64,000 nt of DNA from G963678445 sp963678445. GTDB lineage: Bacteria; Hydrogenedentota; Hydrogenedentia; Hydrogenedentales; G963678445. Positions 7,540-15,317 of this stretch are shown here, in pieces (positions within the stretch are counted from its first letter, which is position 1; every line of letters begins with the position of its first letter). Both the position numbers and the translations under genes were made by a program. The notes beneath the pieces were generated by a model. It did no database searches and was not told the origin of the DNA. It saw nothing but the letters and a program-made list of their open reading frames with translations. The DNA lies in contig OY782877.1 of the NCBI GenBank assembly GCA_963678445.1, positions 62,001 through 126,000 on the forward strand, given 5' to 3'.

Positions 7540-9402
7540 ATGAAAATAGCATCTCGTTTTCTCTGTTTAAGCCTGTTACTTGGCTGTTGTTTTTCAATTC
7601 ACGCCGCTTCCAAAGATGAGCCAATGTGTCCTGTCTTACAGACAATAAATGACGAAGGCGCGGCATTTTTCAGCACTGTTTTGGGGCTGGATTGGCAAAG
7701 CAAAGATTATAATGTCAACGGTATGAATGAATCGTGGGAAGTGGCGCTTGTAGCCAGCGTATTGTGCGATGACACGCTTGCCTACCATACTGAGTTGCGC
7801 GCCCTCTACCAAGCCAATCTCGCTACGTTGCGCACTGAAGCGGACTATGCCACAAAAGTTGCTTCCTATGAAAATGTCCTTGTGGCGCTGATGTTAACCA
7901 GCCAGAATATGGTGAACAAACTTGTCGAAACCCTGACACTTACGGGTTCCTATAGTGCTTTTCGTCCTGAAAAAAGCATCCACGAACCTTTTTCATGGGC
8001 GGGTGACTATGATAACGATGGCAGCCTGAATCAGTGCGAATACAGGCGTGCATTTAATGAAGAGGGAACCTACGCAAACTACGTCGCCTATGCCACCAAT
8101 CCCACGCAAGCGGGGGAAACAGGTTGCAATCCACTTTCTCCGCCTGAATTCTGTACCTATCTTGACCTCATCGCCGACCAGGGCAGCTTGTTAGGTTTTA
8201 TCGTGGGCTATCGTGATCTATGGCCGCTTGTGGCATGCGATGTTGCTGATCTTAATGGAGGAATTAATGAGGAAACCAATTTACCACAGGGTAATGGCAT
8301 GATGGATGTCCCCTGCGAATTGGCACTTATCAAGACCATTCTAAGTGATAGCAGCTTTGATCTGAGTAGCGGAACCCTGCCGGGACAGGTACAACCGGGT
8401 GCAACCTATGATATGACACTCGACGCCATGAACACGAACCGCTACCAGATCTACCAGGAAGTGGGAGAAAGAGCGTTAAAAACGCTTGACACCTTTGGCC
8501 TTTCCCAACTTGCCGAAGGCCTCTTCCAACTCTTTTCAGCATACACGATCTTCGGAGACGATGACTCTATTGAAACCGTAAATTATCTCTATGGAACTAT
8601 CGAAAAATTCGTCGCTAATCCTAATCTGGACATGAATGACTTCATTCTGCTGCCTGAATTCTTTTCACCTGCAGGCGATGCTGATGGCGATGGCTATACC
8701 AACACGGAAGAATATAACGAGTACTTTGACGAGTCTGATCCCACAATCTATGTCAATGCAGCACTTAATCCTGCTATAAATCCTGGAGGAGTCGTCGAGG
8801 GCGAAGGTGAAGGTACAGCTGAAGGTGAAGGCGAGGGCACTGTCGAGGGCGAAGGTGAAGGTACAGCCGAGGGTGAGGGCGAGGGCACTGTTGAGGGCGA
8901 AGGTGAAGGTGCTGTCGAAGGAGAGGGCGAGGGCACTGTCGAGGGTGAAGGCGAGGGTACTGTTGAGGACGAAGGTGAAGGTGCTGTCGAAGGAGAGGGC
9001 GAGGGCACTGTCGAGGGTGAAGGCGAGGGTACTGTTGAGGGCGAAGGTGAAGGTGCTGTCGAAGGAGAGGGCGAGGGCACTGTCGAGGGTGAGGGCGAGG
9101 GTGACCACGGCCTCCACAGTGGGGATCAGAACGGAGATAACCGGATTAACCTGTCTGAGTTGTTACGCCTAATCCAATTCTTTAATACCAATGAATATCA
9201 TTGCGCAGGCAGTACCGAAGATGGTTATGCCCCTGGAACAGGCGACACCTCTTGCACTTTACATGCAAGTGATTACAAACTCCCGGAATGGAAGATAGGA
9301 TTGTCCGAACTATTACGTTTTATCCAGTTCTTCAATTCAGCGGGTTACCATGCTTGTGACGGAAGTGAAGACGGCTTCTGTGTAGGAGTTCCGACAAAAT
9401 AA
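7540..9402 (+). CDS. Secreted Glu-Gly repeat protein with C-terminal NLSELLRLIQFF modules
   Basis: A 620-residue exported protein. Residues 1-22 are a clear signal peptide ending near HAASKDEP. Residues 25-415 are a helical domain with Asp-rich calcium-like loops (DYDNDGSLNQCEY, DADGDGYTNTEEYN). Residues 419-522 are thirteen 8-residue units of the VEGEGEGT type. The C-terminus has two related modules: DQNGDNRINLSELLRLIQFF, then GYHC-type loops, and a second IGLSELLRFIQFF with paired Cys. These look like dockerin or EF-hand derivatives. I infer a cell-surface or sorted protein, the acidic repeat acting as a stalk. The upstream gap lacks an obvious promoter. A strong terminator follows. Confidence 0.85.
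   Translation: MKIASRFLCLSLLLGCCFSIHAASKDEPMCPVLQTINDEGAAFFSTVLGLDWQSKDYNVNGMNESWEVALVASVLCDDTLAYHTELRALYQANLATLRTEADYATKVASYENVLVALMLTSQNMVNKLVETLTLTGSYSAFRPEKSIHEPFSWAGDYDNDGSLNQCEYRRAFNEEGTYANYVAYATNPTQAGETGCNPLSPPEFCTYLDLIADQGSLLGFIVGYRDLWPLVACDVADLNGGINEETNLPQGNGMMDVPCELALIKTILSDSSFDLSSGTLPGQVQPGATYDMTLDAMNTNRYQIYQEVGERALKTLDTFGLSQLAEGLFQLFSAYTIFGDDDSIETVNYLYGTIEKFVANPNLDMNDFILLPEFFSPAGDADGDGYTNTEEYNEYFDESDPTIYVNAALNPAINPGGVVEGEGEGTAEGEGEGTVEGEGEGTAEGEGEGTVEGEGEGAVEGEGEGTVEGEGEGTVEDEGEGAVEGEGEGTVEGEGEGTVEGEGEGAVEGEGEGTVEGEGEGDHGLHSGDQNGDNRINLSELLRLIQFFNTNEYHCAGSTEDGYAPGTGDTSCTLHASDYKLPEWKIGLSELLRFIQFFNSAGYHACDGSEDGFCVGVPTK
8794..9105 (+). repeat. Thirteen 24-bp tandem repeats encoding VEGEGEGT-type units
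   Basis: Each unit encodes [VA]-E-[GD]-E-G-E-G-[TAD]. Units alternate in codon usage, and a higher-order period of 72 bp (three units ending T, T/A, A) repeats across 8900-9090. This suggests expansion by duplication of triplets. The array is in frame within the secreted protein gene. Confidence 0.95.
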
Positions 9403-9434
9403 CGCGTTAATAACACCAACGATATTCGTTAGCT

Positions 9435-9466
9435 AAAAACGCCCAGGATTTTCTTGGGCGTTTTTT
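9435..9466 (+). terminator. Intrinsic terminator after the Glu-Gly repeat gene
   Basis: AAAACGCCCA pairs with TGGGCGTTTT around a nine-base loop, followed by a T-run at 9461-9466. It lies about 35 bases after the stop codon. Confidence 0.9.
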
Positions 9467-9514
9467 CATATCCTACATCAAACGACACAATCACCGAACG
9501 CGCTAGTCGGTTTA

Positions 9515-10951
9515 TTATTCAGAAGGACGATCGTTTTTGTATTGCGGATACATACGATCACGACATTCAGGACAGATGCTGTGGCTGAATTCTGCTTCCG
9601 AACGCGTCGAAATATACTTTTCTACCCGCACCCATTCCCCCTGCTCATCCCGAATCTTTTTACAGGAAGAACAGATAGGCAACAAGCCACTCAAAGTTTT
9701 CACCTCACGCAAGGCCACTTGCAAATCCTGTGTGCGTTCTTCTACCAGCTCCGCCAGACGTTCCTGATGCTTTTCCAGCTCTGCATTGGCTTGCGACAGT
9801 TCGAGTGTGCGTTGCTCCACTGCTTTTTTTAAACGCACATTAAAGATCAACAGTATGGCAATAGCGGTTGCACCAAACAAACCCAAAATAAACAAAACTG
9901 TGAGCACGTGGCGTATCCAGGTCAGATCCGGTTTGGGATCAGGATCGTACAAGAAACCCTTCAAATCATAGTCCCTTGGAATCATCCCTAATCCTGCGTA
10001 GGTATCTGCAATATGTTTCCAACGACCAGGGTTCATATGCCCCAATTCGATTAATTCGGGATGCAATAACCTACGCATCTCATGCGCTTCATAACGCAAG
10101 TATTCCCGCATCGTTTCTGCCTCATAAAGCAATTCTTCGCGGTTCTTGCGCGAGTTATAGCGAGTCTGAATAACATCAATTATTTCGTCCGAATGCGTCA
10201 TCGCATATTCCCAGCCCCGCAGACTGGCTTTGCGAAAGGCACGCACCCGTTCGGGATGTTTTTTCAGTTCCTGCTCAGAGGTAAACAGCGTATCCCCATA
10301 AAAATCGATACCATACGCACGGGGTGAAAGGATGGAAATCGGCACGTCTGCCTGAGAAAAAAAGAACGGTTGATCCGTCTCATAGGCATGGTAGGCATCT
10401 GCGCGTCCATCCAACAGAGCGTTGGGGTCTACATCGATATCCAGACGCGTAATGCTTTCCAGTGATATTCCCTCATTAATGAACATGGCAAGAATTTCCG
10501 CACTATCGACCCCGGCACGCAGCATAATCTTTTTACCCACCAACTCATCTGGTGTATCAATGCCCGAATCACGTCGTGTAATCAGAACCGAAGGGGAATG
10601 CTGGAAGATAACAGCCAGTGCCACCACGGGTTTCCCCTGCGCACGATGCAACAACAGTTCCGCGTTGCCAACGCCATACTGCGCATGCCCCGAAAGGACT
10701 TCCTCAACCATACTCACATTGGGATTGCCTTCAATAAAACGGACCTGCAACCCGGCCTCTTTGTAGTACCCCATTTCCTGCGCCGCATAGAAACCAGCAA
10801 ACTGAAATTGATGCACCCATTTCAGTTGTAACACCACCGTTTCCAAGGCAGGCGCGGCATTCCCCCATACGGATACGCCTGGCAGCAGTATACAAAAGAG
10901 GACTAAGAAAAATTTTTGTGTACGAGCAACAAAAGACATTGGGAAAGCCAT
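9515..10951 (-). CDS. NMT1/THI5-type periplasmic-binding sensor with a transmembrane coiled coil and Cys4 tail
   Basis: A 478-residue membrane protein. An export signal (about residues 7-28) is followed by an NMT1/THI5-like solute-binding domain: LQLKWVHQFQFAGFYAA, GLQVRFIEG, DTPDELVGKKIML. One transmembrane helix comes next (LFILGLFGATAIAILLIF), then a coiled coil (QRTLELSQANAELEKHQERL) and a C-terminal LPICSSCKKIRDEQGEW...HSICPECRDRMYP block with four Cys. This tail occurs at the end of some PAS/response-regulator proteins. No kinase, GGDEF or other output domain is present. It may pass a thiamine-precursor-like ligand signal to a partner. Start: ATG at 10951, with a TTG at 10978 possible. 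The gap 10952-11352 holds only the next gene's terminator. Confidence 0.8.
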   Translation of the reverse strand: MAFPMSFVARTQKFFLVLFCILLPGVSVWGNAAPALETVVLQLKWVHQFQFAGFYAAQEMGYYKEAGLQVRFIEGNPNVSMVEEVLSGHAQYGVGNAELLLHRAQGKPVVALAVIFQHSPSVLITRRDSGIDTPDELVGKKIMLRAGVDSAEILAMFINEGISLESITRLDIDVDPNALLDGRADAYHAYETDQPFFFSQADVPISILSPRAYGIDFYGDTLFTSEQELKKHPERVRAFRKASLRGWEYAMTHSDEIIDVIQTRYNSRKNREELLYEAETMREYLRYEAHEMRRLLHPELIELGHMNPGRWKHIADTYAGLGMIPRDYDLKGFLYDPDPKPDLTWIRHVLTVLFILGLFGATAIAILLIFNVRLKKAVEQRTLELSQANAELEKHQERLAELVEERTQDLQVALREVKTLSGLLPICSSCKKIRDEQGEWVRVEKYISTRSEAEFSHSICPECRDRMYPQYKNDRPSE

Positions 10952-11232
10952 TCCATCACTGGCCAAAGTCACAATCAAAAGATAAGCGTCTTGCTGTCTT
11001 TAAGTTAAAGCCTGACTATCTCTACTGGACTTCCTTGCTTCCCCGGCTTGCCGTAGGAAGATATACAGCCAACTTCATTTTAGTGCCTCAAAAAAATCCG
11101 AAACAACAATATAAACAACAGGGTGTACTTTCAGACGCCAATGGCAAGGGAGGCCCTGTTACTGATATGACCAATCACCTAAACCCTCTACATAATTTTA
11201 GTAGCATACCCCAATATAAAGCCGTACTTTCT

Positions 11233-11273
11233 AAAAAACAGGGAATTCTTTCTGTGAAAAAAGAACTCCCTGT
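11233..11273 (-). terminator. Intrinsic terminator of the basic-tailed small protein gene
   Basis: ACAGGGAATTCTTT (11238-11251) pairs with AAAGAACTCCCTGT (11260-11273) with one wobble. On the minus strand it runs into a T-stretch (A-run 11233-11238). Confidence 0.85.
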
Positions 11274-11352
11274 TTACAGGTTAGCAGTATAACACCCAAG
11301 TACGGGTCAAAACTAGCTTATCAAAGGCTCACTATTTGAGGGGATCGTCCCC

Positions 11353-11643
11353 CTATGACTTTGCTTTAGTTTTAGCTTTTGCTTTGGCCTTGGCCTTCGG
11401 CTTGGCCTTGCTTTTCGTAGCAGCCTTCTTTGTCGTTGTTGCAGGCAAAACATGGTAAAAATATTTTCCTGCCTCCAACATGTTGCCTAAATTACGCTTG
11501 GCCTCATCATTATGATCAAAGCCCAACTTACCCGCTTCGTCCAAAAACGTCTCCCAATCCCCATGATTCCATTCACCGTTTCTTTCCGCGATGAACTTAC
11601 CCGCTAATGACAACAATTTCTGAATCTTATTCGTTGTGGCCAT
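11353..11643 (-). CDS. Small protein with lysine/alanine-rich histone-like tail
   Basis: A 96-residue protein. Residues 1-65 form a compact, probably helical domain (KIQKLLSLAGKFIAERNGEW, then WETFLDEAGKLGFDH) that I do not recognise. The tail, from about residue 67, is a run of Lys-Ala with Pro and Thr (KAKPKAKAKAKAKTKAKS), like the C-termini of histone-H1-like bacterial proteins, which suggests nucleic-acid or polyanion binding. The ATG at 11643 is used because AAGGAGG lies about 11 bases upstream; a GTG at 11652 is too close to that site. It has its own terminator. DNA binding is an inference from the tail alone. Confidence 0.7.
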   Translation of the reverse strand: MATTNKIQKLLSLAGKFIAERNGEWNHGDWETFLDEAGKLGFDHNDEAKRNLGNMLEAGKYFYHVLPATTTKKAATKSKAKPKAKAKAKAKTKAKS

Positions 11644-11890
11644 CCGATTCACACCCTCCTTAATTCACTGGCTTTCCCGGAAGAGAGACTTACAATACCC
11701 CTGCTCGCTTCCAGTATGCTGGTTATAATTTACCCCCAATATACTACGAGCGCCCCCGAAGGGCCCACCGTTTACAAACATCCTGTATGCAGAGTAGCCC
11801 AGCAACGCATTTCTGTCAAGAGGGAAAATCATCCCCAAGGGAAAAACGGCATTCCTCCCATACGCTCCCAAGTAGCCAATGGATATATGC

Positions 11891-12250
11891 TTACTGTAAG
11901 ACGGTTCGTGTGGCAATCACGTTGACCCCTGTATCGGCATAGTTCGATAACAACACATCGCCACTATGTATCGGTACTGAGACTTGGATCTTGGCCAAGT
12001 CTTTTAACAGCGGAAAAATATATTTCTTCAGGATAGGCATATCGGTCTTAATAGGTATGCGCGGATTCTCATCAGAGGTACTCGCTACCACTGCCGTAAC
12101 TACCCGTTTGGGGGAGAGGAGCTCTTCGCGACCATATGCTTCACCCCGCGGACATTTTCCCCCGGTAACCACGACTGAGCGATCCGCCTGCTCTTCGCAT
12201 TGCAACCGGCATCCATTAGGACATACAAGACAAATGATTTCTTTAGCCAT
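11891..12250 (-). CDS. DUF1667 domain protein, third gene of an FAD-oxidoreductase operon
   Basis: A 119-residue protein with an N-terminal Cys cluster (CLVCPNGCRLQC, then GGKCPRGEAYG) and a conserved RVVTAVV segment, matching DUF1667. In many bacteria this family forms the third gene after a GlpA-like dehydrogenase and an NAD/FAD oxidoreductase, and its cysteines probably hold an iron-sulfur cluster for electron transfer. That is the arrangement here, with 15 bases between it and the oxidoreductase. The cluster is inferred from the Cys pattern. The 240 bases downstream (11653-11890) hold no gene I can support. Confidence 0.85.
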   Translation of the reverse strand: MAKEIICLVCPNGCRLQCEEQADRSVVVTGGKCPRGEAYGREELLSPKRVVTAVVASTSDENPRIPIKTDMPILKKYIFPLLKDLAKIQVSVPIHSGDVLLSNYADTGVNVIATRTVLQ

Positions 12251-12265
12251 AACGTGATGGTCTTC

Positions 12266-13558
12266 CTATTCTATCGCCACTTCCAACAAGGGCAGCTCAT
12301 CATTCTCCAGCGGTATCGGCGTATCCTCGGCAGACAAGGTAAAATGAATCATTTCTGCAGGTAGAATGTGATGCAGAGGATACTTTTTCACCGTCACCCC
12401 CTGGTTACGCACTACCAGTGCACCGCGTTCTTTCACAATCAGAGAACGTAGCGAAAATAGATTATCTTCTCCCGGTACATAGCGATGCGGAACCACATAT
12501 TTCACATTGGCGCCCGGGGCGATTCGCCCTTGTTGCACCGCTGCGTTTTGCTGCGCCAGATACTCGATCACATGTTCGCCGCAACGTTCCGCTTCATTGG
12601 CGGCCCAATCTACCAAATCATGCACATGCAGCACATTGCCACAAGCAAACACCCCATCCAGATTCGTCATCAGATGTGCATCCACGCGCGGCCCCCCTGT
12701 TTCAGGCCCCAGGCGTACGCCAGCGTTCTGGGAAAGCTCATTCTCAGGGACCAGGCCCACTGATAACAAGATGGTGTCGCAATCCAGTTGAAATGCGCCC
12801 TCGGGATTCAACGCCCCATTCTCCATCGGCGTCACCTCCAGCCCCTCTACCCGATCCTTACCCTTTATCTGGGTAACGACATGGTTGAGGTACAGCGGTA
12901 TTTCAAAATCCTCCAGACACTGCACAAGGTTGCGGGTAATCCCAGAAGGGTAAGGGAGAATTTCCACGACCGCAAGTACTTTTGCGCCTACCCAGGTAAG
13001 CCGGCGCGCCATAATCAGGCCGATATCTCCCGAACCAATGACCACTACTCGTTTACCCGGCAAATAGCCATCGATGTTGATCAAACGTTGCGCCAGCCCC
13101 GCGGTAAAAATTCCTGAGGGACGTGTACCTGGAATTCCCAAGTTGCCCCGGTTGCGTTCCCTGCACCCCATCGCCAAAACAATCGAGGTGGTTTTGAATT
13201 GAAACACCCTTTCTGAAGGCGAACACGCAATGATTGTTTTTATATGTTTTTGTTTTTTAGTGGTTTTTTCTATTTGTTTTGCGCAAATCTCCAAAACCGT
13301 CGTGTTCAGATACACATCAATAGCGTCCGAGGCCAGCACCTGCGTTGCATAGCGTTCTGCAAACTCAGGTCCGGTCAGTTCTTCCTTAAAGCGATGCAGA
13401 CCAAAGCCATTGTGGATGCATTGCAGCAAAATCCCTCCCAAGTAGCCCTCGCGTTCTACCAAAGCAACCCGGTGGCCCGCTTCGACGATACGCAACGCCG
13501 CCGCCATACCAGCAGCACCAGCACCAATCACAACGGAATCATATGATTTTTCAAGCAT
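12266..13558 (-). CDS. FAD/NAD(P)-dependent oxidoreductase (NADH oxidase-like)
   Basis: A 430-residue pyridine-nucleotide-disulfide-type flavoprotein. The N-terminal FAD-binding motif is VVIGAGAAGMAAAL, the NAD-binding motif is VVVIGSGDIGLIMARR, and the C-terminal FAD site is DGVFACGNVLHVHDLVD. The segment MGCRERNRGNLGIPGTRPSG is typical of the subfamily found with GlpA-like dehydrogenases. It likely takes electrons from the partner dehydrogenase and passes them to NAD or another acceptor. The ATG at 13558 follows GAGGAAAC and overlaps the upstream gene by eight bases, so the pair is coupled. A longer in-frame start inside the upstream gene is unlikely. Confidence 0.88.
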   Translation of the reverse strand: MLEKSYDSVVIGAGAAGMAAALRIVEAGHRVALVEREGYLGGILLQCIHNGFGLHRFKEELTGPEFAERYATQVLASDAIDVYLNTTVLEICAKQIEKTTKKQKHIKTIIACSPSERVFQFKTTSIVLAMGCRERNRGNLGIPGTRPSGIFTAGLAQRLINIDGYLPGKRVVVIGSGDIGLIMARRLTWVGAKVLAVVEILPYPSGITRNLVQCLEDFEIPLYLNHVVTQIKGKDRVEGLEVTPMENGALNPEGAFQLDCDTILLSVGLVPENELSQNAGVRLGPETGGPRVDAHLMTNLDGVFACGNVLHVHDLVDWAANEAERCGEHVIEYLAQQNAAVQQGRIAPGANVKYVVPHRYVPGEDNLFSLRSLIVKERGALVVRNQGVTVKKYPLHHILPAEMIHFTLSAEDTPIPLENDELPLLEVAIE

Positions 13559-15023
13559 GCGAAGTTTCCTCGTCAAAAAGCTCTGCCCCAAGTTTCCCCT
13601 GCACCACATAGCTCCCACCTCCACGCTTGGTAATTTCCTCAATGGGGATACCTGTTTCTCTGGCCAGTATTTTCAGGATCTTGTAAGTACAAAAACCGCC
13701 CTGGCAGCGCCCCATCCCCGCACGGGTATAAAACTTGATGCCATCGAGTGTGGTATGGCCTTTATGAATGGCCTCCACAATCTCCGCTTCGGAAACCGAC
13801 TCACACCGGCACACAATATGGGCGTATTGTGGATTCTCCTCTGCCAATACCGCCAGATTCTCAGGGGATTGTTCGCGTACATGCGGAGAGGTCGACAGGC
13901 CAGGATGATAATCAACTTTTTCCGTCAGCTGCAGCCCGTCCTTCTTCAGTAAATCCTTCACATACCCCGCAATGGCGGGAGATGCGGTGAGACCTGGCGA
14001 TTGAATACCCGCCACTTGGATAAAGTGGGGCGTCTTCTGGGAGATGTCTATATAGAAATCGTTGCCTTCCAGAACCGGACGTAAACCTACAAAAGACGTA
14101 ATAATCTCACGTCGGGAAATAACCGGAACCATGTGCATGGCCTGGGCAAAAACCGTATCCAGATTCTCCTGCGTGGTTGCCCGGTCCTCCTTATCATCCA
14201 CTATCTGCGCTGTAGGCCCAATCATCATGGTGCCTTCCACAGTTGGGATGACCAGCATGCCTTTGCTGTTTCGACTGGGAACCGGAAAGAGTACATGGTT
14301 CGGAAAGCCTGCGGCGTTACGTTCCAGCAAAAACTCTTCCCCTTTGCGAGGCTTAATGCTAAAACTCTCCGCATTGAACGCTTCAGAAACCGCATCCGCA
14401 TAGAGTCCAGCAGCATTGACAACATACTTTGCACAAACAGATTTGTCTGTTTTTGATTTTATTTGGTGGTATTGGCCATTATATTGGCTTTCCTGCACCT
14501 CAAAATCCGTGTGTACCGTTATGCCATTGCGTTTGGCAGATTCGACCAGGGAGAATACATAGCGGTAAGGCTCGACAATTCCCCCTGTGGGTGCATACAA
14601 AGCGCCAACAACATCTGGATTCAGCTTGGGTTCCATCATCAACAGACGCTCACGGCCACAAATTTCCAAGCGCGGCACACCGTTGTCCACCCCTTGCTGA
14701 TACAACTGCTCCACCGTCTTCATTTCTTCATAGGAAAAGGCTACCACGAGAATCCCAACTCGTTTAAAGGGGAACCCCAGTTCATGGTGGAGTTGCTCAA
14801 ACATCAGGTTACCCTGAATTTCCAAACGCGCTTTTAACGAGGTGGTTGGATGGTGAAATCCGGCGTGTACAATGCCGGAATTCGCCTTAGATACGCCAAA
14901 ACACACATCGGTACATTTCTCAAGCAGGACTACGTTCAAATTATAGGCCGACAAGCACCGCGCTACCGAGGCACCTACCGCACCTGCGCCAATAATGGCG
15001 ACATCATATTGTGGAATAGACAT
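13551..15023 (-). CDS. FAD-dependent dehydrogenase, GlpA/L-2-hydroxyglutarate oxidase-like, with BFD-like [2Fe-2S] domain
   Basis: A 490-residue flavoprotein of the DAO family. The N-terminal FAD motif is VAIIGAGAVGASVARCL; SKANSGIVHAGFHH and GIQSPGLTASPAIA are typical of L-2-hydroxyacid/glycerol-3-phosphate dehydrogenases. The C-terminal 100 residues form a BFD-like iron-sulfur domain: IVCRCESVSEAEI and GMGRCQGGFC supply four Cys. It should oxidise a 2-hydroxyacid or glycerol-3-phosphate and pass electrons to the two downstream partners. The substrate cannot be fixed from sequence. GGAAAGTG lies upstream of the ATG. It is the first gene of the three-gene operon. Confidence 0.88.
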   Translation of the reverse strand: MSIPQYDVAIIGAGAVGASVARCLSAYNLNVVLLEKCTDVCFGVSKANSGIVHAGFHHPTTSLKARLEIQGNLMFEQLHHELGFPFKRVGILVVAFSYEEMKTVEQLYQQGVDNGVPRLEICGRERLLMMEPKLNPDVVGALYAPTGGIVEPYRYVFSLVESAKRNGITVHTDFEVQESQYNGQYHQIKSKTDKSVCAKYVVNAAGLYADAVSEAFNAESFSIKPRKGEEFLLERNAAGFPNHVLFPVPSRNSKGMLVIPTVEGTMMIGPTAQIVDDKEDRATTQENLDTVFAQAMHMVPVISRREIITSFVGLRPVLEGNDFYIDISQKTPHFIQVAGIQSPGLTASPAIAGYVKDLLKKDGLQLTEKVDYHPGLSTSPHVREQSPENLAVLAEENPQYAHIVCRCESVSEAEIVEAIHKGHTTLDGIKFYTRAGMGRCQGGFCTYKILKILARETGIPIEEITKRGGGSYVVQGKLGAELFDEETSHA

Positions 15024-15053
15024 ATCCAGTCACTTTCCGGTGCCTAGGGCACT

Positions 15054-15255
15054 CCCAAGAATTACGGTCCTTGCCGTGGATAATCAGAATGAGGCTGATT
15101 AAAATCCTCGGTTTTTCTTGCTTCTTCCTTTTTCCGGCGATCCAGCGACCGGTGGCCGGGGCCACACCCAGGAATTATGATCCTTGCCGTGGGTAACCAC
15201 AGCAAAGCTGATTAAAATCCGCGTTTTTCTTTGCTTCTTTCTTTTTCCGTAAAAA
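15054..15255 (-). repeat. Tandem pair of repeat units related to the dispersed family
   Basis: Two direct units of about 86 bp start at 15054 (CCCAAGAATTACGGTCCTTG) and 15167 (CCCAGGAATTATGATCCTTG), period 113 bp. Each continues GCTGATTAAAATCC and ends in TTCTTGCTTCTT-like then CTTTTTCCG. Between them is a perfect GTGGCC-GG-GGCCAC hairpin (15152-15165). Read on the minus strand, the hairpin region matches the copy at 63.67 kb. It fills the gap between the GH2 gene and the FAD operon (15024-15317). Confidence 0.7.
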
Positions 15256-15317
15256 GAAAGAAGAACCCTTGTTAAGAAGAGCGCTTATCCTAGCGTGTGT
15301 GCGGTTCCGTGTCAACT

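Noticed and set aside
8748..9080. Antisense frame made of Pro-Ser repeats over the Glu-Gly array
   Set aside because: It is open only because the 24-bp repeat lacks stops on that strand; the sense frame has the signal peptide and domains.
8794..9105. Regular tandem repeats considered as a CRISPR array
   Set aside because: Units are 24 bp without spacers and are in frame inside a gene; no cas gene is present.
10918..11292. Plus-strand open frame of 124 codons antisense to the sensor gene start
   Set aside because: Composition is not protein-like, and it covers the terminator at 11233-11273.
11665..11916. Minus-strand open frame of 83 codons with barrel-like sequence after the DUF1667 gene
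   Set aside because: It starts at a TTG inside the preceding gene, has no ribosome site and matches nothing I know; it may be a remnant, but the support is too weak.
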